The translations under genes were made by a program, and so were the position numbers. From Betaproteobacteria bacterium (GTDB taxonomy: Bacteria; Pseudomonadota; Gammaproteobacteria; Burkholderiales; SG8-39), in assembly GCA_016713125.1 (NCBI GenBank), contig JADJPT010000001.1, forward strand, positions 248,001 to 312,000: 64,000 nucleotides of DNA, written 5' to 3'. The notes under the pieces are model-generated. The model searched no databases, was not told the origin of the DNA, and saw nothing but the letters and a program-made list of their open reading frames with translations. Shown in pieces: positions 38,712 through 48,210 of this stretch; the stretch's first letter is position 1; the number at the start of each line of letters is the position of its first letter.

Positions 38712-39689
38712 ATGCGCGCACCGGCGCTGCTCGCCGTGCTGTGCGCGGCGGTGATGGCCGCATCCCGGGCCGATGCGCAGGCCGTCGCGCAGGCGTCCTG
38801 GCCGGTCAAGCCGGTACGCGTGGTGGTGGCCTTCGCGCCGGGCGGCATCGCCGACGTGGCGGCGCGCCTGGTCGCCTCCAGGCTGTCGGTGTCGCTGGGT
38901 CAGCCTTTCGTGGTCGAGAACCGCGCGGGCGGCGGCGGCAACCTCGGCGCGGTGGCGGTGGCGCGCGCCGCGCCCGACGGCTACACGGTGCTCGCGACGA
39001 CGACCTCGGTGGCGGTCAACCCCAGCCTGTCGCGCAACGCGGGCTACGAACTGGAGAGGGACCTGCTGCCGGTGGTCAATCTCGCCTCCAGTCCCAACCT
39101 GATCGTGGTCCATCCGGGCACCGGCGCGCGAAATCTGAAGCAGCTGATCGAAAAGGCGCGCGGCGCGAAGCTCAACTACGGCAGCGCGGGTGCCGGCACC
39201 ACGCCGCATCTGTCGGCCGAGTACCTGTTCAGGATCCTGGCGAAGGTGGACGTCACCCATGTGCCCTACAAGGGCGCGGGCCCGGCGATCGCCGCCGCGC
39301 TTGGCGGCGAAGTGGAGATCGCCAGCATCGCGATGCCGCCGGCCATCGTGCATGTGAAAGCCGGCCGGCTGATCGGCATCGCGGTGACCAGCCGGCAGCG
39401 CGTGCCCTCACTGCCGGAGGTGCCCACGGTGGACGAATCGGGCTTCCCGGGCTTCGAGGACTACACCTGGGTCGGCTTGTTCCTGCCCAGGGGCGCGCCG
39501 CCGGAGGCGGTGGCGCGGCTCAATGCCGAGACCCGCCGCCTGCTGGCGACGGAAGACATGAAGTCCCGGCTGGCGGCGCTGGGCTTCGAACCTGCCGGCG
39601 GCAGCCCGGCGGAGTTCAGCCGCTACGTCGCGGCTGAAGTGCGCAAATGGGCCCGCGTCGTGCGCGACACGGGCGCACGAGCGGACTGA
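38712..39689 (+). CDS. Bug/TctC-type periplasmic solute-binding protein
   Basis: 325 residues. ATG 38712 opens a signal peptide cut near ADA-QA (about residue 22). The mature domain has the Bug hallmarks VVAFAPGGIADVAARLVASR, VENRAGGGGNLGAVAVARAA, PDGYTVL and VPYKGAGPAIAAALGGEV. These proteins bind carboxylate solutes for TctAB-like or unknown partners. It follows the deacetylase by 30 bases and may supply or sense a related compound; no transporter membrane subunits are nearby. Confidence 0.9.
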   Translation: MRAPALLAVLCAAVMAASRADAQAVAQASWPVKPVRVVVAFAPGGIADVAARLVASRLSVSLGQPFVVENRAGGGGNLGAVAVARAAPDGYTVLATTTSVAVNPSLSRNAGYELERDLLPVVNLASSPNLIVVHPGTGARNLKQLIEKARGAKLNYGSAGAGTTPHLSAEYLFRILAKVDVTHVPYKGAGPAIAAALGGEVEIASIAMPPAIVHVKAGRLIGIAVTSRQRVPSLPEVPTVDESGFPGFEDYTWVGLFLPRGAPPEAVARLNAETRRLLATEDMKSRLAALGFEPAGGSPAEFSRYVAAEVRKWARVVRDTGARAD

Positions 39690-39701
39690 GCCGGCCGGGC
39701 T

Positions 39702-41450
39702 TCAGCTGGTCTTGACGTAGCTGACCTCGAGCTCGACGTTGATCAGCGCCTGGCGCTTCTCGACCTGCACGGCGTGCAGCGCCTTTTCCAGCGCCGGCAT
39801 CAGGTCCTCGGGACGGCTGACGCGGATGCCGCAGCCGTCGGAGGCCTCGGCCACCTTCTCGAAATGCGGCGAGGGCTCGAGCGTGGCGAAGGGCGGCTGC
39901 TGCATCTTCGAGGCGGTGCCGTCCGGGTACATGGCCAGCGTCGAGCGGTGCACCGCGGCCCAGCGCGCGTTGTTGTAGACGATGAACAGCACCGGCAGGC
40001 CCATGGCGCGCGCGGTGAAGTGCGCGGCGGTCGGGTTGCCGAACATGTAGGCGCCGTCGCCCACCGTGCAGATCACGGTCTTGTCGCGCGCGGCGAGCTT
40101 GGCGCCGATGGCGGCGCCCAGGCCCCAGCCCAGGCCGCCCGCGGGCGCCGAGCCGAAGTAGCGGCCCGGCGTGCGGATCTCCATCTCCTCGAGCACCAGC
40201 GGGTACTCGTTGACGAAGATGGCGTCTTCACCGCACTTCTCGTTGATCAGCTTGTTGATGCAGGCCGTCGTGTACTTGGTGGTCAGCATCTTGGGCATGG
40301 TGGCGCAGCCGCTGCGCTGCGACTTGCGCAGCGCCTCGCAGGCCTTGGCCGTCGCGTCGTGGCGCGCCTTCAGCGTGGCGGCGGCGGGCGCGCGGTCGGC
40401 CAGCGCGCTCAGCGTCGGCGCGACCAGGCCGGTGACGGCCATGTCGGTGCGGAAGCCGCGCAGCGGGTAGCGCGTGAACAGCGGGTCGGCGCCGATGTGC
40501 ACGACCTTGGCGTCGGCGCGCGGGCCGCCCTGCGAGGGGATCCAGGGCACGTCGCACTCGACCACGATGACCAGGTCGGCCTCCTTCAGCGCGGCATGCG
40601 GCTCCCAGCCGGCGTGCAGCGGGTGCTCGGTGGACAGGGCGAGGTAGCGCGGGCGGTAGTGCACCACCGGCATGGCCCAGGCCTCGGCGAAGCGCGTCAG
40701 CGCGCGCGCGCCTTCCGGCGTGCGTCCGCCGTTGGCCGTGATCAGCAGCGGGTTCTTCGCCGCGGCCAGCATGCGCGTCAGTTCGTCGAGCGCGGCCGGG
40801 TCGGCCGCCGGCGGCGTGGCGTTCACCTGCGTGGTGGTGGCGGAGGTGGCGCGCTTGCCGGTGGGCATGCCCAGGGTCTCGCGCGGCAGCGTCAGGTAGA
40901 CCGGGCCGGTGGGCTCGCTCTTGGCGATGGCCAGGGCGCGGTCGACCACGGTTTCGATCTGCTCGGGATGGCGCAGTTCGTAGTCCCACTTGACGAACTC
41001 GCGCAGCATGCCGCCCTGGTCGAAGTGTTCCTGCGCCCAGTGGATGTAATTGTTGCGCGCGCCGGGCAGGTCGCCGGACTCGGTGATCGGCGTGCGGCCC
41101 GCGGTGAACAGCATCGGGATGTTCTGGCGCGAGGCGTTGATGATGCAGTTGATCGAGTTCGCCGTGCCCATGCCCACGTGGACCATCATGGCCTGCGGCC
41201 GGCCGGTGATCATGGTGTAGCCGTGCGCCATGGCCACGCCCATGTTCTCGTGCGGCACGATCACCGGCTCGGGCAGCTTGACGCCCTGCGAGCTGGCCTT
41301 GGCATAGGCCTCGACGATGGGCGCGAAGTCCGTGCCGCCGTTGGCGAACAGGTAATCCACGCCGCGCGAGGCGAGCAGGGCGAGGTAGGCCTCGGCGGTG
41401 GTTTGCGGCTTCACTTCTGGGGCCATTTGCTTGGCGTCGGCGGCTTTCAC
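39702..41450 (-). CDS. thiamine-pyrophosphate-dependent enzyme (acetolactate synthase-like)
   Basis: 582 residues from GTG 41450, which has AGGAG seven bases upstream; ATG 41426 is the alternative. The three-domain TPP fold is clear. The cofactor-activating Glu is in VPHENMGVAMAHGYTM. The central domain includes PLLITANGGRTPEGARALTR. The C-terminal TPP/Mg motif is GDGAYMFGNPTAAH ending with FIVYNNARW. The presence of the Glu argues against glyoxylate carboligase. It is not a canonical IlvB, since no ilvN is nearby. The reaction is unknown. Confidence 0.85.
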   Translation of the reverse strand: MKAADAKQMAPEVKPQTTAEAYLALLASRGVDYLFANGGTDFAPIVEAYAKASSQGVKLPEPVIVPHENMGVAMAHGYTMITGRPQAMMVHVGMGTANSINCIINASRQNIPMLFTAGRTPITESGDLPGARNNYIHWAQEHFDQGGMLREFVKWDYELRHPEQIETVVDRALAIAKSEPTGPVYLTLPRETLGMPTGKRATSATTTQVNATPPAADPAALDELTRMLAAAKNPLLITANGGRTPEGARALTRFAEAWAMPVVHYRPRYLALSTEHPLHAGWEPHAALKEADLVIVVECDVPWIPSQGGPRADAKVVHIGADPLFTRYPLRGFRTDMAVTGLVAPTLSALADRAPAAATLKARHDATAKACEALRKSQRSGCATMPKMLTTKYTTACINKLINEKCGEDAIFVNEYPLVLEEMEIRTPGRYFGSAPAGGLGWGLGAAIGAKLAARDKTVICTVGDGAYMFGNPTAAHFTARAMGLPVLFIVYNNARWAAVHRSTLAMYPDGTASKMQQPPFATLEPSPHFEKVAEASDGCGIRVSRPEDLMPALEKALHAVQVEKRQALINVELEVSYVKTS

Positions 41451-41645
41451 GGGTTGCTCCTGGTCTTGGACGAGGGTTCTGAGGCTGGATTCGGTGTGCT
41501 GCACTGCTGCTTGCGGCGGGCCGGGGTTTTCGCTTGCCAAACACCGGCTTAGGGAAGGCAGCATGCTACCCCCCGGTGCTCCGGGGTCAAGCCTTGTTCC
41601 GCTATTGCGGGGGACGGGCGTCGGTCCCGCGGTCTTGAGCCTGAT

Positions 41646-41673
41646 TTGTCAAACTCAGTTTGTCATGTAGAAT
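41646..41673 (+). promoter_or_regulatory. promoter of the HTH-aminotransferase gene
   Basis: TTGTCA (41646-41651), a 16-base spacer and TAGAAT (41668-41673) make a good sigma-70 promoter. The -10 box ends eight bases before the ATG at 41682, so transcription would begin at or next to the start codon. TTTGTCA occurs twice, 14 bases apart (41645 and 41659). Of the 231-base gap to the TPP gene, nothing else stands out. Confidence 0.6.
41650..41662. promoter_or_regulatory. 13-bp palindromic operator candidate
   Basis: CAAACTCAGTTTG is a perfect palindrome inside the spacer of the promoter at 41646-41673, well placed for repression. Its AACTCAGTT core is the same as that of the two palindromes at 60043 and 60863. 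The gene downstream encodes a HTH domain that might bind here. Confidence 0.45.
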
Positions 41674-41681
41674 CCGCGCCC

Positions 41682-43178
41682 ATGAACTGTGCAGAACGAC
41701 TGGTGGAGATTTTCGGCAGCCAGGCCGAGGCGGCGCGCGCCCTCTCGCTGGACCGTGCGCTGATCAGCCACTGGGTCAAATCCGGCTACGTCCCCGCGCG
41801 TTGGGCGATGGAAGTCGAGCGGCTGACCGACGGGCGCATCCTTGCCGTCGAAGTGCTCGACGAGGCCGGCACCAAGAAACCCGTACGCGTGAAATCCAGG
41901 CCCGACGATTTCGTCTCGGCCGTTCCTGGGAGTGAGGCCTTGAACAAGTTTGCCCCTTCGAAACGCATCCAGTCCTTCCATCCCCCGCAGCGCACGCTGA
42001 TGGGCCCCGGCCCGACCGAGATCCACCCGCGCGTGCTGACGACCATGAGCCAGCCGGCGATCGGCTACCTCGACCCGGTGTTCGTCGAGATGATGGAGGA
42101 ACTGAAGTCGCTCCTGCGCTACGCCTACCAGACCAGGAATGCGCTCACGTTCCCGATCTCGGGGCCGGGCTCGGTGGGCATGGAGTTCTGCTTCGTGAAC
42201 ATGGTCGCCCCCGGCGACAAGGTGGTGGTCTGCCAGAACGGCGTGTTCGGCGGACGCATGCTGGAGAACGTGATCCGCACCGGCGGCGTGCCGGTGCTGG
42301 TCGAGGACACCTGGGGCGAGCCGGTCGATCCGCAGAAGCTCGAGGACGCGCTGAAGAAGAACCCGGACGCCAAGATCGTCGCCTTCGTGCACGCCGAGAC
42401 CTCGACCGGCGCGCAGTCCGACGCCAAGACCCTGGTCGAGATCGCCCACCGGCACGACGCGCTGACCATCGTCGACGCGGTGACCTCGCTGGCCGGCACG
42501 CCGGTGCTGGTCGACGAATGGGGCATCGACGCGATCTACTCCGGCAGCCAGAAATGCCTGTCGTGCACGCCGGGCCTGTCGCCGGTGTCGTTCTCCGAGC
42601 GCGTGGTCGACCACGTCAAGGCGAGGAAGGACAAGATCCGCAGCTGGTTCATGGACATGAACCTGCTGCTCGGCTACTGGGGCGCGACCACGCGCACCTA
42701 CCACCACACCGCGCCGACCAACTCGCTGTTCGCGCTGCACGAGGCGCTGCTGCTGATCCGCGAGGAAGGCCTGGAGAACGCCTGGGCGCGCGCGCACCGC
42801 CACCACGTGGCGCTGAAGGCCGGCCTGGAGGCCATGGGCATGAAGATGCTGGTCGCCGAGAAGTACCAGCTGCCGCAGATGAACGCGGTGCTGTGCGCCG
42901 AGGGCGTCAACGAGGCCGAGGTCAGGAAGCGCCTGCTGTCGGAGTTCGGCATCGAGATCGGCGCCGGCCTGGGACCGCTGGCCGGCAAGATCTGGCGCTT
43001 CGGCCTGATGGGCTACTCCTGCCGCCCGGACAACGTCATGCTGTGCCTCTCGGCGCTGGGCTCGGTGCTCTCCGACATGGGGCTGCCGGTGCACGTCGGC
43101 GATGCCGAGTCGGCCGCGCACGGCGCCTATGCGCAGATGCACGTGAAGGACGCGCAGCGGAAGAAGAAGGCCGCCTAG
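41682..43178 (+). CDS. HTH (Cro/YdaS-like) domain fused to class V alanine-glyoxylate-type aminotransferase
   Basis: 498 residues in one open frame. Residues 1-62 form a small HTH domain (AERLVEIFGSQAEAARALSL, then ISHWVKSGYVPARWAMEVER) like Cro/YdaS repressors. A linker of about 25 residues follows. The rest is a full PLP-dependent class V aminotransferase starting LNKFAPSKRIQSFHPPQRTL, with TLMGPGPTEIHPRVL and PLP lysine in YSGSQKCLSCTP. A GGGAG site precedes an in-frame TTG at 41940, so the enzyme may also be made alone. Separate genes fused by a base error are possible, but no shift is evident. Confidence 0.75.
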   Translation: MNCAERLVEIFGSQAEAARALSLDRALISHWVKSGYVPARWAMEVERLTDGRILAVEVLDEAGTKKPVRVKSRPDDFVSAVPGSEALNKFAPSKRIQSFHPPQRTLMGPGPTEIHPRVLTTMSQPAIGYLDPVFVEMMEELKSLLRYAYQTRNALTFPISGPGSVGMEFCFVNMVAPGDKVVVCQNGVFGGRMLENVIRTGGVPVLVEDTWGEPVDPQKLEDALKKNPDAKIVAFVHAETSTGAQSDAKTLVEIAHRHDALTIVDAVTSLAGTPVLVDEWGIDAIYSGSQKCLSCTPGLSPVSFSERVVDHVKARKDKIRSWFMDMNLLLGYWGATTRTYHHTAPTNSLFALHEALLLIREEGLENAWARAHRHHVALKAGLEAMGMKMLVAEKYQLPQMNAVLCAEGVNEAEVRKRLLSEFGIEIGAGLGPLAGKIWRFGLMGYSCRPDNVMLCLSALGSVLSDMGLPVHVGDAESAAHGAYAQMHVKDAQRKKKAA

Positions 43179-43214
43179 AAATCTGCGGCGCAGTCCGCCG
43201 CAAGCCTTCGGTGC

Positions 43215-43244
43215 AAAAAAAAAGCCCCGCATCGCGGGGCTTTT
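43215..43244. terminator. bidirectional intrinsic terminator
   Basis: An A run (43215-43223), stem GCCCCGC-ATC-GCGGGGC (43224-43240) and TTTT form a terminator usable on both strands, between the convergent aminotransferase gene and metF. Confidence 0.85.
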
Positions 43245-43268
43245 CAATTTCACGACGGCGTCGCCGGG

Positions 43269-44120
43269 CTAAGCTTCGAGCTTCAGCCGCTGCCAGATCT
43301 CGGTGCTGAGCGCAGCCTGATTCAGCGTGTAGAAGTGCAGCCCCGGGGCGCCCGCGGCCAGCAGCTTCTCGCACAGCGCGGAGACCACGTCCAGGCCGAA
43401 GGCGCGGATCGACGCGCTGTCGTCCCGGTAGCCCTCGAACTTGATGCGCATCCAGCGCGGGATCTCCGCGCCGCAGGCATCCGAGAAGCGCGCCAGCTGC
43501 GAGAAATTGCCGATCGGCATGATGCCCGGCACGATCGGGATGGTGATGCCCGCCGCGCGGCTCTCGTCGACGAAGCGGAAGTACGCATCGGCGTTGTAGA
43601 AGTACTGGGTGATCGCGGCGTTGGCGCCGGCGTCGACTTTCTTCCTGAAGTTCTTCACCTCGTCGCCGGCGTTGCGCGTCTGCGGGTGGTACTCGGGATA
43701 GCAGCCGACCTCGATGTGGAACCAGTCGCCGGTGGTCTCGCGGATGAAGGCCACCAGCTCGTTGGCGTAGCGCAGCTCGCCGGCCATCGCCACGCCCGAG
43801 GGCAGGTCGCCGCGCAGCGCGACGATGTGGCGGATGCCGCTGGCCTTGTACTGCGCGAGGATGGCGGCGATCTCGGCCTTGCTCGAGGCCACGCACGACA
43901 GGTGCGGGGCGGCCTGGTGCCCGGCCTTGCGGATCTCGAGCACGGTGTCCAGGGTGCCGGCCTGCGTCGAGCCGCCGGCGCCGAAGGTCACCGAGAAGAA
44001 GCGCGGCTTGAGCAGCGCGAGCTGCTGCCAGGTCGCACGCAGCTTGTCCTTCCCCTCCGGTGTCTTGGGGGGGAAGAACTCGAAGCTGAACGTGCGTTGC
44101 GCGGAAGAGGTCGCGCTCAC
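43269..44120 (-). CDS. metF: methylenetetrahydrofolate reductase
   Basis: 283 residues from GTG 44120, four bases after the ahcY stop; the frame is open upstream only through ahcY. MetF reduces 5,10-methylene-THF to 5-methyl-THF with FAD and NADH. Family motifs are FSFEFFPPKTPEGK with the catalytic Glu, FFSVTFGAGGSTQAGT, HIVALRGDLP and FHIEVGCYPEYHP. The C-terminus is FYTLNQAALSTEIWQRL. Pairing with ahcY puts it under the riboswitch at 45338-45427, linking SAH recycling to methyl supply. Confidence 0.95.
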   Translation of the reverse strand: MSATSSAQRTFSFEFFPPKTPEGKDKLRATWQQLALLKPRFFSVTFGAGGSTQAGTLDTVLEIRKAGHQAAPHLSCVASSKAEIAAILAQYKASGIRHIVALRGDLPSGVAMAGELRYANELVAFIRETTGDWFHIEVGCYPEYHPQTRNAGDEVKNFRKKVDAGANAAITQYFYNADAYFRFVDESRAAGITIPIVPGIMPIGNFSQLARFSDACGAEIPRWMRIKFEGYRDDSASIRAFGLDVVSALCEKLLAAGAPGLHFYTLNQAALSTEIWQRLKLEA

Positions 44121-44124
44121 CGGC

Positions 44125-45308
<1,184 letters not shown>

Positions 45309-45337
45309 CTCGCGCTCCTTTCGTTTAAGAAAAAAGT

Positions 45338-45427
45338 TCGCGAGCGCCGTTGCGGTGGGGACGTCCTCCGAGCCTGGCGGATCGCGGGGTGGACCCGGAT
45401 TCCGTCGCAACGCTCCTCGGAGAGCCG
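45338..45427 (-). promoter_or_regulatory. S-adenosylhomocysteine (SAH) riboswitch
   Basis: The minus strand between the ahcY ATG and its promoter carries the conserved SAH-riboswitch blocks in order: CTCCGAGGAGCGTTGC, GCCAGGCTCGGAG and GCAACGGCGCTCG. CTCCGAG pairs with CTCGGAG as P1. GAGCG/CGCTC and GTTGC/GCAAC can form the pseudoknot helices. The element ends about 20 bases before the AAAGGAG ribosome site. In known examples SAH binding raises expression of ahcY and methionine-cycle genes. Confidence 0.88.
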
Positions 45428-45478
45428 CGCATTTTACGCGATTCGGGCGGATTGCAGTAGTCCCCCGTCACCGATGTC

Positions 45479-46723
45479 CTAGTCGGCGGCATGGGAAAGA
45501 GCGGCCAGGTCCGGAAAATTCCACTCGGTCGGATCCTCGCGCGCCTCGATGGCGTCCTGGGCCTGCGGACGCGACAGGTCGAGGACCTGCGGCGTGATGC
45601 GCGTCCCGGACTTGGTCGAGAAGAACACCCGCACCGCGGGCGTGAGCAGCGAGCCCGCGGACTGGTCGACGATCACCCCCAGGCGCCCGGAGCGCAGCCG
45701 CACCAGCGAGCCGATCGGGTAGATGCCCACGCTCTTCACGAAGGACTGGAACACGCGCTCGTCGAAGTGCCCCTTGCTCCATTCGGCCATCTTGCGCAGC
45801 GACTGGGACGGGTCCCAGCCCTTCTTGTAGGGGCGGTCCGAGGTGATCGCGTCGTACACGTCGCACACCGCGCCCATCTTCGCGTACAGGCTGATCTCGG
45901 CATCCTTCAGGCGGTGCGGGTAGCCGCTGCCGTCGACCTTCTCGTGATGGTGCAGGCACACGTCGAGCGCGCTCTCCGGCACCCCGCTGCCGCGCATCAG
46001 CATCTCGTAGCCGGCCTGCGGGTGATAGCGCACCAGCTTGAACTCCGCGTCCTCGAGCTTGCCCGGCTTGTTCAGCACGTGCTCGGGGATGGCGATCTTG
46101 CCGACGTCGTGCAGCAGTCCGGCCAGGCCCGCCTCGCGCACCGCCTGTTCGTCCAGTTCGAGCTGGCGCGCCAGCGCGATCATCAGCGCGCACACGGCCA
46201 CCGAGTGCATGTAGGTGTAGTCGTCGGCGCGCTTGAGGCGCGCCAGGTTGATCAGCGCGCCGGGATTGCGCGCCACCGAACCGGCGATCTCCTCGACCAG
46301 CGGGCGCGCGCTGCCGGAGTCGATCGCGCGGCCCAGGCGCGCCTCGCCGAACATCGACACCACGGCGTCGCGCGAACGCGCGCAGATGCGCGCCGCCTGC
46401 GCCAGCTCGCGCGCCAGCGGCACCGGCTGGTCGGCCGGCGCAGCGCGCGCGGCGGCGGCGACGAAGCGCTGCTCGAACTCGGCCTCGCTCTCCGGTTCGG
46501 TCTGCGGTTCAGTCTGCGTGTCCGCGCCCTTGTCCGCGAGGTCGAGGCCCTTGGCGGTGTCGATCCAGACTTCGCTGATGCCGCTGTCCAGGATGCGCTG
46601 CAGGTCCGCCGGGTCCTTGAGCATGAACGAGGTGCGCCAGAACGGATGCTCCATCCAGGAACCGCACAGTTCCTGGATATGCATGCCCGGCACGAGCTGT
46701 TCGACGGCGATGCGCTTCAACAT
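45479..46723 (-). CDS. HD-GYP domain cyclic-di-GMP phosphodiesterase with DUF3391
   Basis: 414 residues from ATG 46723. An N-terminal DUF3391 (about 1-130, LKRIAVEQLVPGMHIQELCG) precedes an HD-GYP domain with HD at 205-206 in LLHDVGKIAIPEHVLNKPGK and the GYP motif in HHHEKVDGSGYP (258-269). Such cytoplasmic proteins cleave cyclic-di-GMP and lower biofilm signalling. A C-terminal segment (about 345-414) follows the domain. It diverges from the DUF1116 gene; the 199-base gap between them shows no clear promoter. Confidence 0.9.
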   Translation of the reverse strand: MLKRIAVEQLVPGMHIQELCGSWMEHPFWRTSFMLKDPADLQRILDSGISEVWIDTAKGLDLADKGADTQTEPQTEPESEAEFEQRFVAAAARAAPADQPVPLARELAQAARICARSRDAVVSMFGEARLGRAIDSGSARPLVEEIAGSVARNPGALINLARLKRADDYTYMHSVAVCALMIALARQLELDEQAVREAGLAGLLHDVGKIAIPEHVLNKPGKLEDAEFKLVRYHPQAGYEMLMRGSGVPESALDVCLHHHEKVDGSGYPHRLKDAEISLYAKMGAVCDVYDAITSDRPYKKGWDPSQSLRKMAEWSKGHFDERVFQSFVKSVGIYPIGSLVRLRSGRLGVIVDQSAGSLLTPAVRVFFSTKSGTRITPQVLDLSRPQAQDAIEAREDPTEWNFPDLAALSHAAD

Positions 46724-46922
46724 GGGCGGCGGGGGGCTTCTGATGGTCGTACCCGCGCAACGTGCGCGAGCCACTCCGAGGATTTCGGCCGTGCCGGGCG
46801 CAACTTGAGCTGCCCCGGCCGGCGGCGCCCGAATCCGCCGCCGGGCATGAAACCGCATTGCGCGTGCGCGCTCGCAGCGCTTACCCTAGGCGCCTTCGCA
46901 AACGCATCCCGAGGCTTTCCCC

Positions 46923-48119
46923 ATGACCGCAGACCGCCGCACGGCCAACGCCCGCGCACTCGAACGCATACTCTCCGTGGAACCGAAGTGGACCGCCGTG
47001 CGCAGCGCGCGCGAGGCCCTGGCGCTGCCCGACCATGTGCTGCTGCACGCCGGCCCGCCGCTGCCCGATCCGCGCACCCCGCCCCCGCCGATGCTGAACG
47101 CGGCCGTGCTGGCCTGCCTGTACGAGGGCTGGGCGAAGAGCGAAGCCGAAGCCGGGGCGCTGATCGCCTCCGGCGCGGTCAGGCTCGAGCCGACCTTCCA
47201 GCACCGCTGCTCCTCGCCGCTGGTGTCGATGATCTCGGCCCGCACCACGCTGGCGGTGATCGAGTCCGGCGCCGGCCGGGACGTGGTGCGCTGGCACGCC
47301 TTCCTCGGCACCGGCGGCGGCGCGCAGATGCGCTTCGGCGCGCGCGACCCGGCCATCATCGACCGGCTGCGCATGCGCGAGCAGCTGTTGCAGCCCGGTT
47401 TCGCCACCCTGCTGTCCGAAGGTCCGCTCGACCTGCTGTCGCTGGCGCGCTCGGCGCTCACCGAAGGCGACGACCTGCACAACCGCCTGTCGAGCGCCAC
47501 CCTGGTCATGCATGCGGCCCTGGCGACGCGCAAGGCCGAGTCGCCCGAGACCAAGGCCGCGCTGGCCATCCTGCTCGAGGCACCGCTGTACTTCCTCAAC
47601 GTCTGGATGCCGGCCTGTGCGCTGATGCTGGACGCTGCGGCGGGTGTCGCGGGTTCCTCGCTGGTGACCCGGCTGTGCGCCAACGGCCAGCTCACCGGCA
47701 TACAGCTGGCCGGCCTGCCGGGGCGCTGGTTCACCGCGCCGGCGGCCAACGTCGAAGGCCCGTTCATGAAGGGCCTGACGATTCCCGATCCGCAATTCCC
47801 GCCGGCCACCGGCGACAGCGGCATCATCGATGGCTTCGGCCTCGGTGGTCAGGTGCTGCGCCGCGCGCCCACGCTGCTGGCCGCCTTCGAGCCCTGGCTG
47901 GGGAAGGACGACGCCGAGCGCGCGCTGGCGCTGGTCGCCGGCCGCCATCCGGTGCTGGGCGTGGAAGTCGGGCTGGACGCGGCCGCGGTCGCGGACACCG
48001 GCCGCGCGCCGCTGCTGTCCACCGGCATGGTCGATCCGCTGGGCCGCGGCCTGCTCGGCCGCGGGCTGTGCACGATGCCCGTGGCGCTGTTCAGGGAAGC
48101 CGTGGCCGCTCTGGCCTAG
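46923..48119 (+). CDS. DUF1116 family protein (AllG/YlbE-like)
   Basis: 398 residues from ATG 46923, with GAGG eight bases upstream. The conserved body has HRCSSPLVSMISARTTLAVI, ATLVMHAALATRKAESPETK and GVAGSSLVTRLCANG. DUF1116 proteins include AllG, a subunit of oxamate carbamoyltransferase in allantoin fermentation, normally beside FdrA and AllH partners, which are absent here. A carbamoyltransferase-related role is possible but unsupported by context. Repeat family B starts directly after its stop codon. Confidence 0.8.
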   Translation: MTADRRTANARALERILSVEPKWTAVRSAREALALPDHVLLHAGPPLPDPRTPPPPMLNAAVLACLYEGWAKSEAEAGALIASGAVRLEPTFQHRCSSPLVSMISARTTLAVIESGAGRDVVRWHAFLGTGGGAQMRFGARDPAIIDRLRMREQLLQPGFATLLSEGPLDLLSLARSALTEGDDLHNRLSSATLVMHAALATRKAESPETKAALAILLEAPLYFLNVWMPACALMLDAAAGVAGSSLVTRLCANGQLTGIQLAGLPGRWFTAPAANVEGPFMKGLTIPDPQFPPATGDSGIIDGFGLGGQVLRRAPTLLAAFEPWLGKDDAERALALVAGRHPVLGVEVGLDAAAVADTGRAPLLSTGMVDPLGRGLLGRGLCTMPVALFREAVAALA

Positions 48120-48184
48120 TGGCAGCAATTCACCTGGAGCATGGCTCCAGGTGAGGGGTTGCGCCGAAAAGTGGCAGTAATGGC
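48120..48184 (+). repeat. 65-bp interspersed repeat, family B copy 2
   Basis: Begins TGGCAGCAATTC on the base after the DUF1116 stop. It has a hairpin of nine-base arms (ACCTGGAGC-ATG-GCTCCAGGT), then GAGGGGTTGCGCCGAAAAG, and ends GTGGCAGTAATGGC. It is the same length as the minus-strand copy at 1141-1205 and is also sense-oriented relative to the gene before it. Confidence 0.6.
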
Positions 48185-48210
48185 GGCGCCGTCGCGCGCC
48201 GCCGCGGCGG

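Noticed and set aside
39702..41450. Glyoxylate carboligase
   Set aside because: The TPP-activating Glu (HENMG) is present, whereas glyoxylate carboligase characteristically lacks it.
41940..43178. Separate aminotransferase gene beginning at TTG 41940
   Set aside because: No stop or detectable shift separates it from the HTH domain; kept only as a possible internal start.
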